Shown here in pieces: positions 36,475 to 48,611 of a DNA stretch of 64,000 nucleotides (position 1 is the first letter of the stretch; each line of letters begins with the position of its first letter). Source of the stretch: Eretmocerus hayati (taxonomy: Eukaryota > Arthropoda > Insecta > Hymenoptera > Aphelinidae); assembly GCA_029851415.1 (NCBI GenBank), contig CM056743.1:125580305-125644304 (forward strand). The letters are read 5' to 3'. Position numbers and translations under genes: made by a program. The notes beneath the pieces are model-generated. The model made no database searches and was not told the DNA's origin. It saw nothing but the letters and a program-made list of their open reading frames with translations.

Positions 36475-38749
36475 TATTTTAAAATACACGAGCTCCAGAG
36501 ACTTTCGAGACCTTTGAGCCATTTTTTCAAAATTTCTTTGCTGCAGGGTTTATCAAATGTCATTTCAGATTCGAGTAGCAGTTGTCAAGAAATACCGAAA
36601 AATTCCATACGCAAAATCTTCACAAAATTAGAGGAACGATTACCATCGTCTCACCCTAAATCTTCAAGCATTCCAGAAAATATTCACCAAGAGTTTGGTG
36701 AATTCCGACGGCAATGTCAATGTACTGTGGAGCAAATTCACAAATTGATATCATGATTAAAACTTTGTTAAACTAATTATTCCAGCAAAATCAGCTAGCC
36801 TCTCTCAAATTACATCAATTTTCGGTTAAATCAGCTATATGCACAAATACCAGCATTCATCATTTCAATTCCCAAGAAATTTGCGATGACATGGAGGTCA
36901 AATACTTCAGACAACCATCAATTTTCAATCCAAATGAAGTTTCAATTTTAAACACAACAACCCTCACAGAACAATCAAAACTCGCGTATCGTTGTGCTCA
37001 TGCGCTTGTCAAGTATATAGCCGTTGAACTCCGCGCGACATTCGAATTACGAATCAAACTCTGCTTCATGCCCCCGTTGTCAAGGCATTATACTCAGCCT
37101 CTAAAGCAACAAAATCAATCGCAGGCATTATAATTAATTGGAACCGATGGTACACGTTATTGAGCTTGGCTTTCTCTCTCTCGCAAAATTGTTGACACGC
37201 GATCTCGGCATCACTTGTTGCCTATACACTCCTCTCTCCCTCGATATATAGCCTGTAATCCGATTCGTCGAATGGTGGCATACAGTCCTGTTTCTCCCTC
37301 TTTCTCAACATCGTAGATTGACAGGTGTTCCATGTCAGAGCCAGACGTGGGTGACACTTAACTGAGCTAATTCATATCGCTTCGATATTTTTTTTCCTGA
37401 AGAAGAATTGATTGCGCTTGTGATTGGGCAATTGACCTTTTCAACCAAATTCAAAATTGTATCCATTTGAAGGAATGAGGGTCATCTAATTCCAATCTGT
37501 TGTTTGGACTCGATGGTTTCAAAAGTACTATTCAAATTGTTCAAATTTTGATATGATGGAATATAAAGATTTTCATTTGGTAATGTGGGAAAAGTAGTGT
37601 ATCTGCAACCCTGATCATTCTTATGGGACGAGTGAAAAATGACGGCATTGAGATCTGTCCATCTATAATGAATCCATCACAATAGTGTCAGACTAATCTG
37701 TTTAAGAAATTGATGAATTTTGCAAAAATAGCATCATTCTAACGTTAGAAAATCTCAATTCATTCCGGAAGAAAACATTTCTTTGAAAGAAGTTTGTGTT
37801 GTAATTCTAAAAAGATAAAATACTTTAATCCCCGAGATATGCAAGATGATCACGATGAGCCAAAATTAATTACCATTACAGCTTGTACCGGATAGGTACT
37901 TGGGTTCCACCATCACTCACCACTAGCCAACGTGCAGTTTATCTCTTAGCTTTGATCGCCAGTTTAATGCGTGTACAAAAATAAACACTCATTAGTCCTA
38001 TGAGATGGATTTTTGAAGTAAAAGGATCATCCTCATAAAAACTCCCAAGCCCGGGATCATTTTGATCAGCACTTGAATATTTGAGTGAAGGTTGTGGAAT
38101 AATGGTTTTTGGAATGATGGTACGAAAATGGACCATCGATATCAATTCATGAACACTGACAGCAATAATCTTGTGCTTCCCCGCACCAAGAAATATTCTC
38201 TCATCTCGAAAATTTTGTGCTTGATCATTGGCTTTCGAAATATGAAGGATGATTCTTGCAGAAAAAAAAGCCAAACCTCAATTTCATTTTTAAGTAGTAG
38301 TAACCCATTATAGTCAGACCGACTACCGTTGAGAATGAGATGTACAAAATACGCATTCTACCACATACGTTTTGTTCCGAAGTTATGGGATTGTATATAA
38401 CGGTCCTCTCATCTCAACAAAGTAATCTCTGAATATTTCATTGTCATTCCATGCGAGAGTGCACCTTTTCTCTCAGAGAGATTTGACTTTTCCAGAGCTT
38501 CAAGCTCGAGTTGATAAGCACGAGATGAGAACTGTAATTCTTGACCATACCTAATCCAGAGTGCTTCTACGTGGTGCTTCATTCATTTTCTTGTGGATTT
38601 ACTTTGTGTTTCATCCCAGTCTACTCCTGTGGGGTGGAATTTCACTTCCTGACACAAATTTGACTCAGGAACTCGAGATAGAGAAATCGAGGATCGTTTG
38701 AGTATAAAAAAATAACGCAAAACTGTTTTCGCATGAATACTAGAAGTAG

Positions 38750-39584
38750 TAAGGTAAGTGTACCCAACTTGCCCCCATTGAGCCATTTTCTCAATAACTT
38801 TGGCCCATCTCCATATTTTCCAACGTACTTTAACTCATTTTGAAGCTTGTCTCAAGACCTTTAAAATGAGCTAAGATACGCCCAATTTGGATGAAGTGGA
38901 GCCGAGCTGTTTGAATTCTCCCAAAAAGTGATTTTTGAGAGTTTACAAGAGTGTGTACCCAACTTGCCCCCATCATTTAAAACAATGTAAATCGGCGATG
39001 AAGTGAATAGAATCGCTTTGATCCGTTTTGATCACCGTGCAGCGACATTTGTAGCTTTGAGCTGGCCCAAGACATCGTTTCCGACCTATTTTGACGCGAT
39101 AAACACGTTCTGAGTGGTAAAAGAAGCCATACTGCACGCCTTTCCGAGATAACCATTGGGGGCATGTTGGGTACACTCCGATGTTGGCATCCTTGTTTGC
39201 GAATCGTCTCCGCATTTTGCACATAAAATCGCTCCAAATCAGAGTTCTGCAAGCCTGAAGGGCGGATTTTGAAGGTATTGAGACAAGGAATCGAATGCGC
39301 TAAGGTACGTCAAGATTGGTCGAATAAAAATGAATTGGCACCGGTTTTAGCGAACGCGATTTCCTCGGTGATTTCTTAGCCGTGCAAACACGAAAAATGG
39401 AAAACTCACTTTATATTTTCTGGAGAACGCAGAAATGATCCGGGTCGATGAAAAGTACGTATTTTCTCATATTTTAACATAACCAACGTAAAAAAAACTG
39501 CGGGAAGGTCAACGAGCGCCCATACCTGAAATCGGCATATGGGGGCAAGTTGGGTACAGAGGCAAGTTGGGTACACTTACCTTA
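38750..39584 (+). mobile_element. Reference copy of the 835-bp 'aacttgcccc' family
   Basis: This is the cleanest copy. The terminal inverted repeat taaggtaagtgtacccaact extends at least 24 bp with no mismatch between the two ends. The phrase cccaacttgcccccat is repeated internally at about 38955 and in inverted form near 39165 and 39540. The body is nearly identical to 32360-33198. It is non-autonomous. Confidence 0.88.
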
Positions 39585-40767
39585 GTTTATTTCATTTCTA
39601 ATAATAAATTTTCCATCTTAGTCCACGAAGTTTGTGTCAAAAGATATTTTTATTACTATTTCGTTAGATTTCAGTAGCTTGAACGTATACAGTCAATTTC
39701 GAAGCATTTCCAGTTCGCATCTAGCTCAAGGCTCGCTTCTGGAAGTTTTCACACATATTTAGGGGTACTTGGGCGAGTGATTTGACACAGATTGGTGTAC
39801 ATTAGTTCAGATGGAAGCCTATGCAAGCTATACCTGTGAGGTCGTCTTCAGCAAGAAGTCAAAAAGGGGGTTTTGAATGGACTGAATATAACGGGAATTG
39901 AATGACTCACTCGGATTATTGTTCTAATTGATCAAAAAACATATCTGCACAAGTTTGGGTTCGAGATAAGGAGATTTTTTCAAATGGAGATCAGAGTTTG
40001 CCAGTTTCACGAAACTGCTCAACTTGTAACGACTGTAACTCCTATGAAAAGTACAATAATCGACTCTTATCAGTAGTCAAAATGTAGGTTCATCTGAGAC
40101 CTTTGAAATGATTACTGGTCAAAGTCAATTATCACATGTCTAGTCGAAACTAGATCACTTTTAATCGGGCCCAAAAATCGCTAGAATGTGCCCTCAGGAA
40201 ATAGCCTTTACAAGTTGCTAGGCTCAATCATCAATCTCGAGCTATTCTTCTCTCGAAGGTTCTAGTTTTAACAAAGGAAATGCACCTAAGAACGCCAGAA
40301 AAAGTTGAGTTTAGTCGAAGCTTTGATTTTTCAAAAATTGGCTAAAAAGGGGCCCAAAATAGATCTCTTATGGGCCTAATACTCTTGAGGGGCTCCGAAG
40401 AATTCCAAAATTTTTTTTCTGTTAGTACTATTTGGATATTATACTAACAGAAAAAGACTTTTGGGATTCTGTCCCAACCCCCCTGGTGACGGTCCTGGCC
40501 GAAATGCTCTAAAACAACCCATATTTTATCCATACGATCATCCAAGATCCTTCTGGTGTCAATTTTCTGTTGCCGTGCTATTGTGAATCTGAGATTCTTC
40601 TCCATGTTCATGAAGGCAGGTTAGGATCAGGCACCCTTTAGGATAAAAATTTAATTAATTCGCTCGCTGCGACGGTTCACACCGGTGGGACAAGAATATT
40701 GGTTTCTTTATACCGGGATCCTGCCTTTCGGCTGAAACCCGGTTGCCCCCATGGGCATGGATCAGGG

Positions 40768-42038
40768 CATGGTGGAAGAGACATATGGTGTGCTCACTTG
40801 GTGAACGCGTTTTCGTCTCGGTCTGCGCAGGGCCCACCGGCAGCCATCTTGGCGTACGAATTTCAAATTGCGACGAATTCCTTGTTAGTTGTCACAATTC
40901 AAAAAGTCTAAAATCGCGATTCACGGCCACGAGCAAATGTAAGTCTTCCTGGTTGAGGCTCGGTCATCAACAGAGTCACTCGCGTTCATGCAAATAACAT
41001 CTAAGACATCTTATTATTATACAATGATCAAAAATCTTGGAACTTGGCGTGCGGACGATTGAATTGGCAATCAATAATAACAGTGCTACCAAATACTTCT
41101 AGATTGTGTGTGGAGTGGGATGGCTAACATTCTTCATCATAGTGGGAAAAATCACAAGTCACAACAACTCCCATAACCCGAGCCTCCCTTGGAGGGCCGA
41201 TGAATCAGTACAGCTATTGAACTAAAATATTGATAGTACAGCATAGCTCCGTGGATAACCTTTTGCCTTACGATAAAGAGGTCGTGGGTTCAAACCCCAC
41301 GTTGGCCCAATTTTTTTTTTTTCTACTATACTGTTTGATGCATCACTTCCAACTTTTTCAAACAAATCACTGTGTATTTCCTCAATTTTTCAGCATTTGT
41401 CTCGTATCTATATCTCAGCATGAATTATAATATGTCTATGAGTATCACTTCTCTCAAAATATTTTGAGTCTTCCGAAATAGTTCTATAAATATAATCATG
41501 AAACAATATTCCTAATGTTTGTAAAATTCTGTAATACTCGTTCCGCTTTAAAGTTTTGAGCTCGGATAGCAAGCATATTTGAGAAATTTCTATGCACTCT
41601 TAATGGGAATTTGAGGCAAGATGGATAATTCCTTATTAAGAAATCCCAATATTAATAGAAATATTCCAAGAATGGCTGAAATACATTCGAGAAAAATTCT
41701 CAAAGATATGAAAATGTTTACAAAGTAATTTAAAAAAATGTTAAAGAGTGAAGTATTGAAGTAATCCTTGCTAGAAAAAATTCTTAATTAAGGGAGGTTT
41801 TTGTATTTTTTGAAGAAATTTGCGACCTCTTAAGTTTAACGCTGGAGGCACTGTGTATAGGTATATTCATGAAACAAATTGAACTCGGTTCGAACCATGT
41901 GAGCTATTAAACGCGGTCGAATTTCCCGCTATGTTGTGATTGGCCGGAAGGTCAAGATGGCGTACGATTGGGCCGGGAATCCCATTGGCTAAGGTGCTCG
42001 CGCTGCGCGCGAGCACACCATATGTCTCTTCCACCATG
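40768..42038. repeat. Perfect 28-bp inverted repeat 1.2 kb apart
   Basis: Bases 40768-40795 (containing gaagagacatatggtgtgct) are exactly complementary to 42011-42038. The adjacent phrase catggatcaggg occurs outside both arms. The pair brackets the tRNA-like sequence and borders the GC-rich island. It may represent the ends of an inserted element or two fragments of one repeat in opposite orientation. Confidence 0.75.
41238..41322 (+). repeat. tRNA-like sequence, pol III type, followed by T run
   Basis: An A-box-like tagctccgtgg lies at 41244-41254. A perfect T-arm follows, cgtggg-ttcaaac-cccacg (41283-41301), carrying a consensus B box ggttcaaacc at 41287-41296, and then a run of 12 T, which resembles a pol III terminator. 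The D stem and acceptor stem do not pair (no match for ttggccc upstream), so this is a tRNA pseudogene or SINE head rather than a working tRNA. Confidence 0.5.
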
Positions 42039-42590
42039 GATCAGGGATACTCCCTGCCAGCGCGTCGATTTGAAGGACGGCCACCACCGAACCACAAGTG
42101 ATTCAGCAATAACCCGCTCCTCCTTCCCGACTACCGAGTTCCGGGCTCGGGCCCCAGCACAAGGCCGATGCCCACCCCTCGGTGGGGGGTTTTGGGACTC
42201 GTCTAGGCTTTCTGAGAGCTCAGGGAGTCCCTCCGGATGATGGATGAGTCTTCCGGGCTCGCATTGCTATCGCCCGGAGGCGATTCCAATGCGAGTCCCT
42301 AGACTCACCCACTCCCGTGGTGCCGGATGGAGATGTGCGGTCTCCTCGCTCCGGCGGGTGATGACTAGGGCCGGGAGCTCGTCAGACTTCAGGGATGAGG
42401 CGCCATGCCCCAACTCCCCTTGCGGTTTTCGGGAGGAGTAGCGCCGAGCACCAGTCTCGGGGCCAGTCTTCTCCCTACCGGCTTCGGGCTGAACCCCGGG
42501 TACGGTGTCCCGACGATTGGGGCCGGAGGGTCGTCACACCCCGGGACACGAAGTCCCCCTTGCGGTCTTATATCGGTGGGGAAAAAAAAC
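41935..42590. other. GC-rich island in an AT-rich intron
   Basis: This 650-bp stretch is strikingly GC-rich, with strings such as gctgcgcgcgagc, ggtggggggttttggg and gaccccgggt-type runs, against very AT-rich flanks. Open frames occur in several phases, as expected in stop-poor GC-rich DNA, but none resembles a known protein. The composition resembles a 5' end fragment of a non-LTR retrotransposon or another foreign insertion. No reverse transcriptase is seen. Confidence 0.5.
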
Positions 42591-43581
42591 TTCCCAAAAA
42601 GATCTATCATGATATTTTGCTCCGCCAAGAACGTAAACAATGAGATACTCCCATTCGATTAGCACGGCGTGACGCATCGGAATGCGGGGGTTCAGTTCAT
42701 GACCGAAGTAAAGAGACGAAAAAAGATAGCATCACAGCCAACGTGTTGAACAACTCTCCCAATCTCCGAATCATCTCTTGATCATCTTATAACAACCCAT
42801 TCTAAACTCGAAAGGCACGAGTACCAATGTTATTAAAGGTCAAAAGCATCGAGCTAATCCGATTCGATCACCCGTCTCCCCAAAAATAGCAATCACAAAT
42901 AGGTATCAACGAAATTCGCATTCAGAGGTGACGGATTATGTGCATTAGGCATCGACTCTAATCAGTCAATCATCCGACTGAATAGCAAATGGCCTCAGGT
43001 CTGAATCAATATCCATACTCCAAGCGACAATGCTTCCCCTCTACCTCGCTTTACTCCACACACCAAAAGCCATCAAATCAAAACGCATAATCTCAAAATC
43101 CACTAAAATCCCTACCAAATTCACTTTAAAATCCCCCAGACTACCCTTAATCCATTGTGCAATCCTCTAAATCCTACTTGGCTCATCTCTCGTAATATAA
43201 CCGGAAGGTGCATCTATATCTAGGTATCACTTACTCGGGGAAATGTCGAGAATGATTCTCCCTTGATATGCAAATGATATACAGGCTCGAGTTCAAGGAT
43301 TGGATTACCGTATGCTCTCCATATTCAGTATTACCAATACTATACTGTATACTCATACACAAACCGATCGATATCAGTTCAGGCCAAGTCTAGAATTCGA
43401 GAGAGTGAGACATTGACGCGCAACAAGAGCCTCGTGTCAAGCTGATATATACATGTAGCCTTTATCGCATAGTCATACCTAGACTAAAGCTTCGGGTTGA
43501 CGTCCCCGACGACCGGCCGGGATAACCTCCCGAGATGCAAAATTCAAACGATATATGTATGCATTTTTTTCGTTTGAACAG

Positions 43582-43746
43582 TTTGAACAGCTCGCTTTCA
43601 CGTGGATGGAGAGGCAAAAACTTGGCGGATCGTATTCTTCGCACAGGGCGCAGAGCGAGAAACACGTAGTGGTTTGCAGTACGACTCTTCAGGCGGATAC
43701 TATTATGGATTTTCTCAATGAATTCTACGCGCATCCGCTGCTTCAG
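43582..43746 (+). CDS. SLO2 exon beginning RCK1
   Basis: A 165-bp, 55-codon exon in phase 0 at both ends (acceptor gtttgaacag, donor gtgaga). It encodes [37 protein letters not shown] and [14 protein letters not shown]. The first part is the S6-RCK1 linker, and HVVVCSTT is the first beta strand of the Rossmann-like RCK1 gating-ring domain. The vertebrate Slack sequence matches at MERQK, HRAQ, EKHVV and [11 protein letters not shown]. Confidence 0.96.
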
Positions 43747-45250
43747 GTGAGAAAAATATAATACATCACAAAATATTATATGTATGGTTATGTCTGTTTG
43801 GGAAACTCGTAGTCGGGTGTTGGTGTTTGGAGCTTGTGAAAGTTTTATCTTATTTCTGCTTGGAATTTTGAAGAGGTCACGCACTAATACCTACGAAGAG
43901 ACGTACTCTAGCAAAAAGTGCACTACCGTGGGACAATATTCCATTATATTATTCGTGCTGGGATGCTGTGATACTTTTTGTTATCCTATCAACTTCGGGG
44001 ATTATACGGGGATTTTTGTAATGGTTTTTGATGATTTGAAAAGGCGATAGATTGATTCAAAATTGATTACGTGGCTTTCGGTTGGATTTGGATGAGGTTT
44101 TGAAAAATTGCGGACAGGGTTGATTTCACCGCATTTGAATGGCGAGGCGAGTTTTCCAATTCTGCGAAATGCTTTTAGTTAGAAATTGATGGACTATGTA
44201 GATTCCGATAGTGCATTCAGTTTTTCATGTCCTGCTTCCGGGTGAGCGCTGCTGAAAAATGACATTTCATCGATCAACACTAGGAAAAATGAATGGTCAA
44301 TTGAAATGGGAATTTTGATCAGACAATGATGTCCGGGGTGAATTTCTACATAAGTAATGCATTCCATACTATTTTGCTCGAAGAGATTCAGATTAAACGG
44401 CCAAGTTCTGTTCATACGCTTTCATGAATATTCATGGAATTGAATGGATTCCCTTAACACAAGTAAACTCATGGCTGTTCTTGATAGTGGGAGTGATTAC
44501 ACGCATTTATGGCTTTCCGAGAATTGTCGATCTAGATTTTCACCTTTGAGCTTTTTGTAGAAGGGAAATCTGGATAACTTACTCAAAAACATGATGCTCT
44601 CAATGAAACGTTCACATGACCTATCCTCAATAAATTCGTGACTTCCAGAATATGTGCAATGAAAAATAAAATCTCCAATCAAACTTTGCGATCATGCAGC
44701 AGTTTCATGAAATATTTCGTGGTAGAAATTGGATGGGTTTCAACGAAATTTCATTTAGATTGGATTAATTGCTCCTCTCATAAATTTCGTGGCGAGTCTG
44801 GCACAAAATAATGAGTGCTCCAAGTAATAATTGTAAGTTTATTTAATAGTCTGCTGTGGTCAATATCTAGGGAAGAAAAGATTCTTCCTAAGATATTGAC
44901 CGCACTGATAAAAAGAAAACCGTTAGAACCGGCGCGGCGATACTAAAACTTCCTATGTCAGCAAACTAGTTTACCAAACTTCAAACCCACATCCTTTTTT
45001 TTCTCCTGAAATCACTATAGCCCTCAATACCCACCTATACTCCCTCGCAGAATCAATCAAAGTGACGCGAGCAAATTCGTCGGTCCATTAATCACCCGAA
45101 AGCACAAAATTCATGTTAAATTATAATATCAGCTCAGCCGAGTCAAGATTAATGAACCCCGAGGCATTACGGCCATTTCCTACGATATAATACACTATGG
45201 TCAAATTGAAATGAGGGATGATAGTTTCAATTCTCTGACCATAATGACAG
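43747..45250 (+). other. SLO2 intron, 1.5 kb
   Basis: No gene is seen. One short imperfect hairpin at 44857-44904 pairs gtggtcaatatct...ggaag with cttcc...agatattgaccgc. The remaining sequence is AT-rich without recognisable repeats. Confidence 0.7.
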
Positions 45251-45471
45251 GATTACTACGTGGTGCTGTTGTCGCCTATGGAACTGGACACAACGATGAG
45301 GATGATCCTGCAGGTTCCCATCTGGGCTCAGAGAGTCATCTACATCCAAGGTTCTTGCCTCAAAGATGGCGATTTGGCACGCGCTCGAATGAACGAGGCC
45401 GAGGCTTGTTTCGTACTAGCTGCCAGGAATTACGCCGACAAGACCGCCGCCGACGAGCACACGATCCTCAG
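45251..45471 (+). CDS. SLO2 exon, RCK1 core
   Basis: The exon encodes [37 protein letters not shown] and [20 protein letters not shown], then TILR. These are the central Rossmann strands of RCK1; the RVIYxQGSxLKDxDLxRA block and the TAADxxTILR block are invariant in SLO2. The acceptor is ataatgacag and the donor gtaagc. It ends two bases into an arginine codon completed at 47909. The exon is GC-richer than the introns. Confidence 0.96.
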
Positions 45472-46117
45472 GTAAGCCTAATGCTGATGCTCTGTCTTGT
45501 ATTCGAGATTAGTGTTTATTGATGGCACTGGGTGATGTATATTCTCGTGGTGATACGCTTCGGTAAGTTTAGGGTTGTCGGGGGCCGAAATTGGATTGTT
45601 TTGGTAGGTTTGTATTGTGACTCAAATTAGAAGTTAGTGATGGATTCCCGTTTAACTTCTCTCGTGATAAAGTTGGGTGACCGGAGGGTCAGTTTTTTTA
45701 TATTGAGAAAAATTTATGAGGAAAAAATTTTTGGAATGACTACTTGGGAAAACTATGGAAACTCGTTACCTCTGCTAACGATTCCTTCATTTCCCCATAG
45801 TCATCGGAATGTTTTCCGAATGCAGAAAATGTCACAGACTTGAAAAAAAAACCATGGGAAATTGAAAATATCAATCTTTTGGAACTGTAAGATTTCTTTA
45901 TCATTATCATGGTTTTGCAATGCTTCTCCGACATGGAGATTGTATTCTTCCAAACATATCATCCAAACATTTTCCAGGAGATGCGACCAAATTTTGAGGA
46001 TTAAATCCTACTATCTTGGGTGTTTGAAGAATCAAGTCCAGATACAGCTGGAGAAATAGTTGTCGGTCGTCGGAAAGATCTTGTAGAGGCATTGTATGCT
46101 TATTCGTCACACTGAAA

Positions 46118-47678
46118 TATATGTGAGTAATTCCCCGCAAAACAGACCTACGAAAGAGGGTCATGTCTCAGATTGTTTTCTTGGATTTTCCATTCGATTC
46201 TATTTTTCACCACCCATGGGACCCCACAAAAATTTTCCAGGTATGTGAGTCACATATTAATTTATCCTTTATGCAATTCTCCGATGTTTGGGTGCTCGTA
46301 AAATTGCATAAAATAGTATTTGCACCTCGATCTTGAGGTTCCCCGCTTTCGAGCGATTATTTCGACCCTCGCCTGTGGCTCGGGCCGAAAACCAATCGCT
46401 CAGAAGAGAGCTACAACTTCATGAACTTGGTACAAAACATACTATTTCAATCATCACCAACAACTGAATTTGGATTTTTTTTCAATAAAATCCATATTTC
46501 TCGAATCCGTTCAAAGATACGGAAATGAAATTTACGGCATTCGAAAAGTCTTGAAAAAACCTATCGATATCAGTCTTGTAGAATTGATTTTGAGGTTATG
46601 AGTGGCTTCAGTGGGCAAGAGAATGAAAAATACAAAGATATTAATTTCTCAAAAAGCCATTTTATTTATTCCTTGAAAATTTGATATTTAATGTGAAGTG
46701 TTGTTCTCTTTCAGAGAAAAGTAGTCCCGAACATTTCTGCGTCCTAAGGTCTGTTCTTGCTACTTTCTGCAAATCTATTGTCTAGGAGATTGAAAATCGT
46801 CTGTTTCCTGCGTATGCGCAGGAATTTGGATTTTGAGAATCAATTCTATTGCAAGCCAAGAAAATTTCCTCGAAAATGACCACTTGGCAAAGTCAATTCC
46901 ATGCATTTTGATCAGAGCTACAACGTCCAGAAGACCACTGGATCTCAGGAAGTATGTGTCGGTGGTACCGAAGGGAGTGATAGAGGAAATCCACTCAGGA
47001 TGGCGTACTCCTACGAGCAGAGGGATCATCTTCCACACGTTGCAGCTCCGGTTCTAGTTGATGAAATTGACTTTACCAAGTGGTCATTAAGGAAGTTCTC
47101 TTGGCTTTCCAATGAAATTGGTTTGAGGGACCCAAATTCTTGCGCGTGCACAGAAAACAGACGATTTTCGATCGCCTAGAATATAGATTTGCAGAAAATA
47201 GCAAGAACAGGCCTCAGGATGTAGAAAAAATGTCCGGGACTACTTTTTTCTGGAAGAACACAACATTTCACATCAAATTTTCAAGGAATAAAAATAATGG
47301 CTTTTTGAGAAATCAATGTTCTTCTATATTTTATTCTCTTGCCCACTGAAGCCGCTCATAACCTCAAAATCAATTTTACAAGACAGACATCAATAGGTTT
47401 TTTTAAGACCTTTCAAAAGTCGCAAACCACATTTCTGTATCTCTAAACGGATCTGAGAAATATGTATTTTATTGAAAAAATACTTAAATTTCGTTGTTAG
47501 AGACGATTAAAAAGGATAAATTAATATGTGCCCTACGTACCTAGAGAATTTTTATGGGGTCCCATAGGTGGTAAAAAGTTCATGTTTTGCACCATAGAAT
47601 CGAATAGAAAAGTCAAGGAAACAATCTGAGACATGACTCTTTGCGTAGGTCTGTCTCGCGTGGAATTACTCATATGTA
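46118..47678. mobile_element. Long foldback element, 1.56 kb, hosting a nested MITE
   Basis: Arms of about 700 bp pair in complement. Outer landmarks are tatgtgagtaattccccgc and its counterpart near 47675, followed by agacctacg, catgtctcagattgttt, cattcgattctat and catgggaccccac. Inner landmarks include ctgcgtatgcgcagg-type text and aaaatttcctcgaaaatgacc. The centre is near 46960. Left-arm bases 46271-46448 are absent from the right arm and are a separate MITE. No coding capacity is seen. The element lies in the SLO2 intron 45472-47908. Confidence 0.85.
46271..46448 (+). mobile_element. 178-bp MITE inserted in foldback arm
   Basis: It begins atgcaattctccgatgtttg and ends about acatactatttc. 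The opposite foldback arm reads straight through from tttatccttt to the flanking sequence, giving a natural empty site. It matches copies at 54263-54439, 58942-59118 and partially 14264-14408. Internal inverted motifs cgagcgattatttc and aaccaatcgctc suggest a hairpin. It is too short to code. Confidence 0.8.
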
Positions 47679-47908
47679 AAGAAGAGTGACTGTCTCCAAT
47701 TACAATGGTATTCGCTTCACTCAGCCAATAATACCCTCTATGTACAGGGGAAACATACAAAGACTCTAAGAGTGAGCGAAAATACATAGAAATTCTTGTA
47801 AATTTACGGAATTTGAGGTTGAGAGACGAAGCATCAAGAATACTTGTGTGAAATATTATGCAAACGAAGTGTCTAATTTGCATCATCCCTTTCAAATGGC
47901 TGTTGCAG

Positions 47909-48106
47909 ATCCTGGGCTGTAAAAGATTTTGCACCAACCGTGCCCCAGTATGTACAAATCTTCAGGCCAGAAAATAAGCTCCACGTAAAGTTCGCCGAGC
48001 ATGTAGTGTGCGAAGACGAATTCAAATATGCACTTTTAGCAAATAACTGTACGTGTCCTGGTGCCTCTACCCTAGTCACCTTGCTTTTACACACATCAAG
48101 GGGACA
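47909..48106 (+). CDS. SLO2 exon, RCK1 late segment
   Basis: The exon encodes [39 protein letters not shown] and [19 protein letters not shown], then [15 protein letters not shown], VQIxxPENKxHVKFAxHVVCE and [14 protein letters not shown] are SLO2 signatures at the end of the RCK1 Rossmann fold. The acceptor is tggctgttgcag and the donor gtaagt. The exon is 198 bp, beginning with one base and ending with two bases of split codons. It lies 230 bp downstream of the foldback element at 46118-47678. Confidence 0.96.
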
Positions 48107-48384
48107 GTAAGTAGCAAATTTTTCATGCAAACATACTTTTCTGGTATTTCGCTGCTTATTTGATGAGTCAACATTCATTGCATATTTCATTACGAGAAAT
48201 TTTGTCTGTCTAAGAAGATCTCGCGTAGGAGTGAAATGTCACGCCAGCAGTTTTACACCATAGCTCGGAAAAAATGAGATAAAAAATATGACAGAATAAT
48301 AATGTGACTTGCTCGAGTTAGGAATTTAGAGTGTATAATCAAATGACTTATGCAAAAATTTTCTATGTTGATTTACGTATATAG

Positions 48385-48611
48385 AGAGGGACAGCAGTCG
48401 CAGGAAGAATGGCACAGGCTGTATGGAAAATGTTCGGGCAACGAAATTTATCATATAATTCTAGGAGACTCAAGGTTTTTTGGCGAGTATGAGGGGAAAT
48501 CTTTTACATATGCATCGTTTCATAGTCACAGAAAGTATGGAGTTGCTCTGGTAGCGGTGAGGCCAGCTGAACTACCCGAATTCTACGAGGACACGATTTT
48601 GCTCAATCCTG
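48385..48611 (+). CDS. SLO2 exon, RCK1 C-terminal subdomain
   Basis: The exon encodes [40 protein letters not shown] and [18 protein letters not shown], then DTILLNPG. The family signatures [12 protein letters not shown], [23 protein letters not shown] and ILLNPG are all intact. The acceptor, gtatatag, has a weak pyrimidine tract, while the donor gtgagt is strong. The preceding intron of 278 bp and the following one of 598 bp show no separate features. Confidence 0.96.

Larger units (their letters stand above)
34965..43581 (+). other. SLO2 intron, 8.6 kb
   Basis: This intron separates the pore/S6 exon from the first RCK1 exon. It holds a foldback at 35732-36474, a full 835-bp family copy at 38750-39584, a 13-bp hairpin at 40415-40454, a tRNA-like sequence at 41238 and a GC-rich island at 41935-42590 bordered by a 28-bp inverted repeat. 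I see no gene or repeat in 34965-35700, 36760-38740, 39590-40400 or 42600-43580. Confidence 0.8.

Noticed and set aside
41238..41310. Functional tRNA gene
   Set aside because: Acceptor and D stems do not pair, although the B box and T arm are perfect.
42244..42662. Several overlapping frames in the GC-rich island
   Set aside because: Stop-poor GC-rich sequence gives frames in all phases; none resembles a known protein.
45211..45522. Alternative 103-codon frame across the RCK1 exon
   Set aside because: The frame used by SLO2 (45251-45471) is the conserved one; this is a shifted shadow.
43582..48611. SLO1 (BK) channel as the identity of the potassium channel gene
   Set aside because: The segments before S1, in the pore exon (WPSQL after TVGYGD) and in RCK1 ([17 protein letters not shown]) are of the SLO2 type, and no calcium-bowl sequence is present.
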